This document shows positions 57,959 to 64,000 of a stretch of DNA of 64,000 nucleotides, in pieces; within the stretch, counting starts at the first letter, position 1; each line of letters begins with the position of its first letter. The DNA lies in the NCBI GenBank assembly GCA_963789275.1, contig CAWBKF010000007.1, positions 6,509 through 70,508 of the forward strand, in the 5' to 3' direction. Position numbers and translations under genes: made by a program. The stretch is from DAHUYF01 sp963789275 (GTDB lineage: Bacteria > Pseudomonadota > Alphaproteobacteria > ATCC43930 > CGMCC-115725). The notes beneath the pieces were generated by a model that was not told the DNA's origin, did not search any database, and saw only the letters and a list, made by a program, of their open reading frames with translations.

Positions 57959-58348
57959 TTACTCGTCGTCCGCGCCGACGGTACTCTTGCGTGCGCTCCG
58001 GCGCTGCCGGCCGCTGGTCAGCGCCGCCTGGAATGCGCGCAGATGCGGCGCGAGCGTGGCATGCGCCTCGCTCTCCATCTCGCGGTAGTGGCGCACCACG
58101 GTCTTGCCGAAGGGCGTCAGCGCCGCGCCGCCGCCGGCCGCGCCGCCGAGTTGCGTCGCCACCAGCGGATTCTTGAAGAGCCGGTTGAGCTCGTCGACCA
58201 GCAGCCAGGCGCGGCGATAGGACATGGTCATCGCCCGACCCGCAGCCGAGATCGAGCCGGTCTCGCCGACCAGCTCGAGGAGGCGGATCTTGCCCGGACC
58301 GATCGCGCCGAGCGGGGTGAGGTCGACACGGATCGTCAGCCGGGCCAT
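57959..58348 (-). CDS. ModE-like winged helix regulator, single domain
   Basis: 129 residues, with the N-terminal DNA-binding domain of ModE: RLLELVGETGSISAAGRAMTMSYRRAWLLVDELNRLF, followed by the wing region (QLGGAAGGGAALTPFGKTVV). The molybdate-binding MOP domains of full ModE are absent, as in many alphaproteobacterial members, so molybdate sensing is not assured. It is divergent from msrQ across 113 bp. A molybdenum enzyme gene cluster exists at 25-28.6 kb, and MsrQ normally serves the Mo protein MsrP. Confidence 0.88.
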   Translation of the reverse strand: MARLTIRVDLTPLGAIGPGKIRLLELVGETGSISAAGRAMTMSYRRAWLLVDELNRLFKNPLVATQLGGAAGGGAALTPFGKTVVRHYREMESEAHATLAPHLRAFQAALTSGRQRRSARKSTVGADDE

Positions 58349-58461
58349 GGCGCGATGGTAGCAGCTTCCCGCAATAAGAGAAGCCGGCGGGCGCCTGACG
58401 GCAATGTGAAGTGACCGGCGGGCGCGATGCCGCTAGAAACCCCGGCGCAGAGACATCCCCG

Positions 58462-59299
58462 ATGCCCCCCTGGTCCGATTACAGCGGCCGGCTTTCCCCG
58501 CTCAAGCTCCTCGTCTTCGTCGCGCTCTTCCTGCCGGGGAGCTGGACCGCGCTGGCGCTCGCCACCGGCAACCTCGGGGCCGAGCCGCTCAAGGAGGCGA
58601 TCCATCAGCTCGGCCTCTGGGCGTTCCGCTTCCTGCTGCTCGCGCTCGCCATCACGCCCGGCGCGCCAGAGCCTCGCCTGGCCGCGGCTGCTGCTGGTCC
58701 GCCGCATGCTGGGGGTCGCCGCCTTCGCCTACGTCTGCGCCCATCTGCTGCTCTATGCCGCCGATCAAGCCTTCGACCTGGGGAAGGTGGCGAGCGAGAT
58801 CGTGCTGCGCTTCTATCTCACCATCGGCTTCGTCGCCTTGCTGGGGCTGGCGGCGCTGGCGGCGACCTCGACCGACGGCATGATCCGGCGCCTCGGCGCC
58901 CGGCGCTGGCAGCGCCTCCACCGGCTGGCATATCCCATCGCCGCGCTCGCCCTCGTCCATTACTTCATCCAGTCGAAGCTCGAGGTCTATGAGCCCACCG
59001 TGATGGGGGGCGTGGTGGCGTGGCTGCTGGGCTATCGCGTGCTCGCCGCGCGGCGCCGCGATCGGCGGGTGCCGCTCTCGGGCATCGCCGCGCTGGGCCT
59101 CGGCGCGGCGCTCCTCACCATCGGCGGCGAGACGACCTATTTCTGGTTCAAGACCGGCGTCGACCCCCTGCTGGTGCTGCCGGTCAACCTGTCGCTCGCC
59201 ACCGGCATCCGGCCCGGCATGGTGGTGCTGGCGGCCGGCGGCGCCGCCACCCTCCTCGCCGCCTTGCGCCGAGGCGCCCGGGCCGGCCGGCGCGGCTAG
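58462..59299 (+). CDS. msrQ: Haem-binding membrane subunit MsrQ of the methionine sulfoxide reductase system, frameshifted
   Basis: Six-helix b-type haem protein of the ferric reductase-like family that supplies electrons from quinol or flavin to periplasmic MsrP. Expected blocks appear in two frames: LKEAIHQLGLWAFRFLLLALAITP, then from the second frame RMLGVAAFAYVCAHLLLYAADQ with a haem His, and QRLHRLAYPIAALALVHYFIQSK with two more. One extra G at about 58658-58661 (CCCGGCG for CCCGCG) separates them; joined length is about 278 residues. No msrP lies next to it in this window, which is unusual, since msrP and msrQ are typically adjacent. Confidence 0.88.
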
Positions 59300-59344
59300 C
59301 CTCGGCGCCGGGCTCTGTGGCAAGATCGCTGCCCTAACGGGGGG

Positions 59345-60509
59345 ATGCCGGGCAGGATGAACACCGACAAGGCCATCAACATCGAGGATCTCCGGCGGAT
59401 GGCGAAGCGCCACCTGCCGCGCATGTGCTTCGATTTCATCGAGGGCGGGCTCGAGGATGAGCGCGGCCTCCAGCGCAACGAGAGCGCCTTCGAGCGCCAC
59501 GCGCTGGTGCCGAGATATCTGGTCGAGGTCTCCAAGCGCGACCTCTCGGCGAGCCTCTTCGGGCGGAAATACGCTCTCCCCTTCGGCATCGCGCCCACCG
59601 GCATCGCCGGGCTTTTCCGCCGCGGCGCCGATCTCATGCTGGCGGAGGCGGCGAAGGCGGCCAACATGCCCTTCATCATGTCCGGCGCCAGCACCGCCTC
59701 GATCGAGGCGCTGGGGCGGCTGGCACCGGAGCATGCCTGGTACCAGCTCTATGGCGCGCGCGACCGCAAGGTGTCGGAGGACATGATCCGGCGCGCGCGG
59801 GACGCCGGGCTCGCGACCTTGGTGCTGACGGTCGACGTGCCGATCGGCTCCAAGCGCGAGCGCAATCTGCGCAACGGCTTCATCCGCCCTTATAAGCTCA
59901 AGCCCTCGGTCGTGCTCGAGGCGCTGCAGCCATCCCGCCTGGATCGCCGATTACCTGCGCCATGGCGGCATGCCCTATTTCGACAATTGGGTGCCTTACG
60001 CCAAGAAGGGTGCCACCGCCGGCGAGGTCGCGGATTACCTCGCGACCCAGACGCCCTCGGTCCAGACCTGGCAGGATCTCGAGAGCTACCGCCGCCTCTG
60101 GCCGGGGAAGCTGGTGGTGAAAGGCATCCTGCACATCGACGACGCCAGGCGCGCGGCGGAGATGGGGGTGGACGGCATCATGGTGTCGAACCATGGCGGC
60201 AGGCAGCTCGACCGCGCCCCCTCGCCGCTCGAGGTGCTGCTGCCGATCACCCAGGCGGTGGGCAGCAAGGTCCAGGTGATGTTCGACAGCGGCGTGCGGC
60301 GCGGCTCCGACATCGTCATCGCCCGCTGCCTCGGCGCGCGCTTCGTCTTCGTCGGCCGCGCCACGCTTTATGGCTGCGCGGCGGGCGGGGTCAAAGGCGC
60401 CACGCGCGCGATCGACATCCTGCGCGACGAGATCGACCGGGTTATGGCGCAGATCGGCTGCCCCAGCGTCGACCAGCTCGGGCCGGATTGGCTGATGACG
60501 GGGGGGTAG
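59345..60509 (+). CDS. FMN-dependent alpha-hydroxy-acid dehydrogenase (lactate dehydrogenase type), frameshifted
   Basis: TIM-barrel flavoenzyme of the LldD/glycolate oxidase family, oxidising L-lactate or another L-2-hydroxyacid. Motifs: CFDFIEGGLEDERGLQRN, PFGIAPTGIAGLF, WYQLYGARD, VLTVDVP, then in the second frame WPGKLVVKGIL, MVSNHGGRQLD with the catalytic His, FDSGVRRGSDIVIARCLGA. One extra C near 59930 (CAGCCATCCC for CAGCATCCC) breaks the frame between EALQ and HPAWIADYL. Start at 59345 or 59357 (MNTDKAINIEDL); the latter begins the conserved region. Confidence 0.88.
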
Positions 60510-60630
60510 GGCGTCCAACCGTACCCCATTGGTGTACTCCAATGAGAAAAAAATCTGCATACGTCGGGGACGTAGCGTAGTCATTTAATGCCTCGTTTCG
60601 TCATGCCCGGGCTTGACGGGAATGGTACGC

Positions 60631-60959
60631 CTGCACCCCTCAGCGACCAAGGCTCGGGGATGCCATTCGGAGAATTGCCCGCACGGTGCGGGCTCTCGCG
60701 GTTGCAAGGGCAACCGCTGGCGCCCGCCGGCGACGACGCCTGCGGCGTCGCGCCTGCACCCCTCAGCGGCCAAGGCTCGGGAACGGCATTCGGAGAATTG
60801 CCCGCGCGGTGCGGGCTTTCGCGGTTGCAAGGGCAACCGCTGGCGCCCGCCGGCGACGACGCCTGCGGCGTCGCGCCTGCACGGTGCGGGCTCTCGCGCC
60901 CCGGATCAAGTCCGGGGCGCTGCCGCCCGCCGCGGACGACGCTTTGCGTCGCCGCGTGA
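60631..60959. repeat. Tandem 123-bp modular hairpin repeats (two full units and one altered partial unit)
   Basis: Units start at 60631, 60754 and 60877, an exact 123-bp period. Units 1 and 2 each contain TTCGGAGAATTGCCCG, the hairpin GCGGTTGC-AAGG-GCAACCGC, the connector TGGCGCCCGCCGGCGACGAC and the hairpin GACGCC-TGC-GGCGTC. The third begins on the same period but skips the first third, and its central hairpin is CCCCGGA-TCAAG-TCCGGGG instead. A GTCATGCCCGGGCTTGAC-type fragment precedes at 60600-60617. All lies between the hydroxyacid dehydrogenase and dapF. Confidence 0.92.
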
Positions 60960-60991
60960 CAGCATTAGCGCGGCGCCTTATATAGCGCGGC

Positions 60992-61826
60992 ATGCGCGGC
61001 ACCAGTTTTCTCAAGATGAACGGGCTCGGCAATGATTTCGTCGTGCTCGATGCGCGCGCTGAGGCGCTGGCGCTCGACGGCAAGGCGGTACGCGCCATTG
61101 CCGACCGGCACACCGGGGTCGGCTGCGACCAGCTGCTCATCCTGGAGAAGCCGAAATCGCCGGGCGCCGACATCTTCATGCGCATCCGCAACGCCGATGG
61201 CGGCGAGGTCGCCGCCTGCGGCAATGGCACGCGCTGCGTCGCAGCGCTCGTCATGCGCGAGACCGGCAAGGAGCGCGTCGTGGTCGAGACCGCGGCGGGC
61301 CTCCTCGAGGCGCGCGCGGCGGCGGGCGGCCGCATAAGCGTCGATATGGGCGCGGCGCGCCTCTTGTGGCGCGAGATCCCGCTGGCGCGCGACTGCGACA
61401 CGCTGCATGTGCCGCTGTCGCTGGGGCCGCTGGTCGATCCCGTCTGCACCAGCATGGGCAACCCGCACGCGACGTTCTTCGTCTCCGATGCCGAATTGGT
61501 CGATCTCGCGGTGCTCGGGCCCGCGCCTCGAGCGCGACCCGATCTTTCCCGAGCGCGCCAATATCGGCGTGGCGCAGATGCTGTCGCGGACGCGGCTGCG
61601 CTTTCGCGTCTGGGAGCGCGGCGCCGGCATCACCATCGCCTGCGGCACCGGCGCCTGCGCGGCGCTGGTGGCGGCGGCGCGGCGCGGCGTCGCCGAGCGC
61701 AAGGCCGAAGTGCTGCTCGATGGCGGCGCGCTCGAGATCGAATGGCGGGACGACGGCCATGTGCTGATGACCGGGCCGGTGGCGGTGAGCTTCTCCGGCA
61801 CGCTCGACCCGTCGCTGGCGGGGTGA
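60992..61826 (+). CDS. dapF: Diaminopimelate epimerase, frameshifted
   Basis: Converts LL- to meso-diaminopimelate for lysine and peptidoglycan. N-terminal FLKMNGLGNDFVVLDAR, first catalytic Cys in ADGGEVAACGNGTRC, substrate block TSMGNPHATFFV, second Cys in ITIACGTGACAALVAA. One extra C near 61526 (GCGCCTCGAG for GCGCTCGAG) shifts the frame between AVLGPA and LERDPIFPERANIGVAQ. Joined length about 278 residues, normal. The gene is normally essential, so this is probably a sequence error. The repeat array lies upstream; mtaB follows by 3 bp. Confidence 0.94.
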
Positions 61827-61829
61827 GCC

Positions 61830-63067
61830 TTGCTCGACATCCTCACCTTCGGCTGCCGGCTCAACGCCTTCGAATCCGAAGTGATCCGCCGCCACGCCAG
61901 CGCCGCCGGGCTCGATGATGCCGTCATCGTCAACACCTGCGCCGTCACGGCCGAGGCCGAGCGCCAGGCGCGCCAGGCGATCCGCCGCGCGCGGCGCGAG
62001 CGGCCGGGCGCGCGGCTCATCGTCACCGGCTGCGCGGCGCAGATCACACCCGAGCGCTATGCCGCGATGCCCGAGGTCGACCAGGTGCTGGGCAATGAGG
62101 AGAAGCTCCGGCCGGAGAGCTACACGACGGCGGGCGCGCGCATCCGCGTCGACGACATCCTGGGGGTCACCGAGACGGCGGCGCATCTGGTCGACGGCAT
62201 CGAGGGCCGCGCGCGCGGATTTCTCCAGGTGCAGCAGGGCTGCGACCATCGCTGCACCTTCTGCGTCATCCCGCTGGGGCGCGGCAACAACCGCTCGGTG
62301 GCGCTGGGCGAGATCGTGGCGCAGGCGCGCCACCTGGTGGAGCGCGGCATCAGCGAGATCGTGCTGACCGGGGTCGACATCACCGGCTTCGGCGCGGATC
62401 TGCCGGGGAAGCCCCGCCTCGGCCAGCTCGTGCGCCGCCTGCTGGCGCTGGTGCCGGGGCTGCAGCGACTGCGGCTCTCCTCGCTCGATCCCGCCGAGAT
62501 CGACGCCGATCTCTGGCGGCTCATCGCCGAGGAGCCGCGGCTCATGCCGCATCTGCATCTCTCGCTGCAGGCAGGCGACGATCTCGTGCTGAAGCGCATG
62601 AAGCGGCGGCACAGCCGCGCCGACGCGCTGGCGGTCTGCCGGCGCGCGCGCGATCTCCGCCCCAGCATCGCGCTGGGCTGCGACCTCATCGCGGGATTCC
62701 CGACCGAGAACGAGGCGATGGCCGAGCGCACGCGCGAGCTCATCGCCGAGGCCGGGATCGATTACAGCCACGTCTTCCCTTACAGCGCCCGCCCCGGCAC
62801 GCCGGCGGCGCGCATGCCGCAGCTGCCGGGCGGGGTGGTGCGCGAGCGCGCGGCGCAGCTCCGCGCTGTGGCGGCGGCGGCACTGGCGCGGGCGCTGGCG
62901 GCGCGGGTCGGGCAGCGACGCCGCGGTGCTGGTGGAGCGGCCGGGCTTCGGCCATAGCGAGCATTACGCGCCGGTGCGCTTTGCCGGCGACGCGGCGGCG
63001 GGGAGCCTGGTGCGGCTGCGCCTCACGGCGGCGAACGACGAGCGAGCTTCAGGGCGAAGCGGCATGA
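61830..63067 (+). CDS. mtaB: tRNA t6A37 methylthiotransferase MtaB, two frameshifts near the 3' end
   Basis: Radical SAM enzyme adding a methylthio group to t6A37 of tRNA. TTG start 3 bp after dapF. UPF0004 domain with Cys in TFGCRLNAFES, VNTCAVTAEAERQ and VTGCAAQ; radical SAM cluster CDHRCTFC; IVLTGVDITGFGADL and SLQAGDDLVLKRMKRRHSR. The frame derails at about 62909-62912 (one extra G), where the other frame gives SDAAVLVERPGFGHSEHYAPVRF, the TRAM domain. A second extra base near 63044 would restore an end reading ERLQGEAA with a TGA overlapping the ftsY ATG (63064-63067). Without it the frame would run straight into ftsY. Confidence 0.9.
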
Positions 63068-63997
63068 GCGAGGAGCGGCGCGGCTGGTTCACGCGGCTCA
63101 AATCCGGGCTCGGCCGCTCCTCCTCGCGGCTGACCGAGGGCATCACCGGCATCTTCGCCAAGCGCCGGCTCGACGATGCCGCGCTGGCGGAGCTCGAGGA
63201 GCTGCTGATCGGCGCCGATCTCGGCGTCGAGCTGGCCGAGGAGGTGACGGCGCGGCTCCGCAGCACGCGCTTCAACCAGTCGGTGGCGCCGGAAGAGATC
63301 CGCGCGGCGCTCGCCGAAGAGGTGGCGAAGTCGCTGGCGCTGGTCGACCGGCCGCTGAAGCTCGATCCCGCGCTGAAGCCGCTGGTGGTGCTGGTGGTCG
63401 GCGTCAACGGCAGCGGCAAGACCACCACCATCGGCAAGCTCGCCAAGCAGTATCACGATGCCGGCAAGAAGGTGCTCATCGCCGCGGGCGACACCTTCCG
63501 CGCCGCCGCGGTCGAGCAGCTCAAAATCTGGGGCGAGCGCGCCGCGCGTGCCGGTGGTGGCGCGCGATGCCGGCGCCGATGCGGCGGGGCTTGCCTTCGA
63601 CGCCTATGAGCAGGCGCGGCGCGAGGGCGCCGACGTGCTGCTGATCGACACCGCCGGGCGGCTCCACAACAAGGCCAATCTGATGGCGGAGCTGCAGAAG
63701 ATCGTGCGCGTGCTGAAGAAGATCGACCCCAAGGCGCCGCATGTGGTGCTGCTGGTGCTCGACGCCACGGTGGGCCAGAACGCGCATCAGCAGGCCGAGA
63801 CCTTCCGCGACATGATCGGCGTCACCGGCATCGTCATGACCAAGCTCGACGGCACCGCGCGCGGCGGCGTGCTGGTCTCGCTCGCCGAGAAATACGGGAT
63901 CCCGGTGCATTACATCGGCGTCGGCGAGAGCGCCGAGGATCTGCGGCCGTTCGAGGCGGAGGCGTTCGCGCGGAGCCTGGTGGGGTTGGAGGCGTAG
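63064..63997 (+). CDS. ftsY: SRP receptor FtsY, frameshifted
   Basis: Membrane-associated GTPase that receives SRP-ribosome complexes. Short N-terminal region, N domain (LTEGITGIFAKRRLDDAALAELEELLIGADLG), G1 GVNGSGKTTTIGKLAKQ, AGDTFRAAAVEQL, then after a frame change VPVVARDAGADAAGLAFDA, G3 DTAGRLHNKANLM, TKLDGTARGGVLVS and GVGESAEDLRPFEAEAFARSLVG. An apparent one-base insertion at about 63541-63548 (GCCGCGCGTG) separates the halves. The acidic membrane-targeting A domain of E. coli FtsY is absent, as usual in alphaproteobacteria. Gene order dapF-mtaB-ftsY is conserved. The stop codon ends just inside the window. Confidence 0.94.
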
Positions 63998-64000
63998 CGG

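Noticed and set aside
60588..60959. Apparent protein with 41-residue repeats (GDDACGVAPA)
   Set aside because: It is the translation of the 123-bp hairpin repeats; all three forward frames are open simply because the period is divisible by three.
60631..60959. CRISPR-like array
   Set aside because: Units are 123 bp, adjacent without unique spacers, only two are complete, and no cas gene is present.
62926..63609. A fused MtaB-FtsY protein
   Set aside because: The open frame across the junction depends on an apparent extra base near 63044; the alternative frame ends mtaB with a TGA that overlaps the ftsY ATG, the expected arrangement.

Overview
The window is very GC-rich, gene-dense chromosomal DNA of an alphaproteobacterium, most likely of the Rhodospirillales or a relative. 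Three conserved neighbourhoods support this: a CoA-ester lyase and MaoC hydratase beside sdhCDAB; ffh-rpsP-rimM-trmD-rplS-leuC-leuD-leuB; and dapF-mtaB-ftsY. No phage, plasmid, CRISPR or tRNA gene was recognised.

Layout. 1-2.7 kb: a partial beta-lactamase-fold hydrolase, an unknown gene and an outer-membrane barrel protein. 2.9-6.1 kb: a wreck of an IS5-family transposase, a MarR regulator with a perfect operator, and an ECF41 sigma-factor operon with a textbook ECF41 promoter. 6.3-14.4 kb: sdhCDAB and the two C4/C5-CoA genes, separated by a P450 and a small exported protein. 14.4-19.4 kb: haloalkane dehalogenase, pyridoxal kinase, a VOC gene bracketed by a copy of the pdxY 3' end, and a hybrid histidine kinase. 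19.6-29.5 kb: a LysR regulator divergent from a polyamine-type ABC importer, then a three-subunit molybdenum hydroxylase and an alpha/beta hydrolase; this looks like one uptake-and-oxidation locus. 29.5-39.4 kb: D-2-hydroxyacid dehydrogenase, a TPR-sulfotransferase, asd, a copper ATPase with a CueR-like promoter, carbonic anhydrase. 39.7-49.7 kb: PEP carboxylase, two MFS transporters, an ADP-forming acyl-CoA synthetase, a YkgJ-type protein. 49.7-64 kb: leucine biosynthesis, ribosome/SRP genes, ModE-like regulator, MsrQ, an FMN hydroxyacid dehydrogenase, dapF, mtaB and ftsY.

Two features run through the whole window. First, intergenic space is filled with at least three families of palindromic repeats. 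One is a modular element whose constant scaffold carries exchangeable hairpins. Another is inserted inside a third. Second, at least fifteen genes, including asd, dapF and ftsY, are broken by single-base indels whose two halves are both well conserved. This is best read as consensus sequence error, so those genes are annotated across the break as probably functional.
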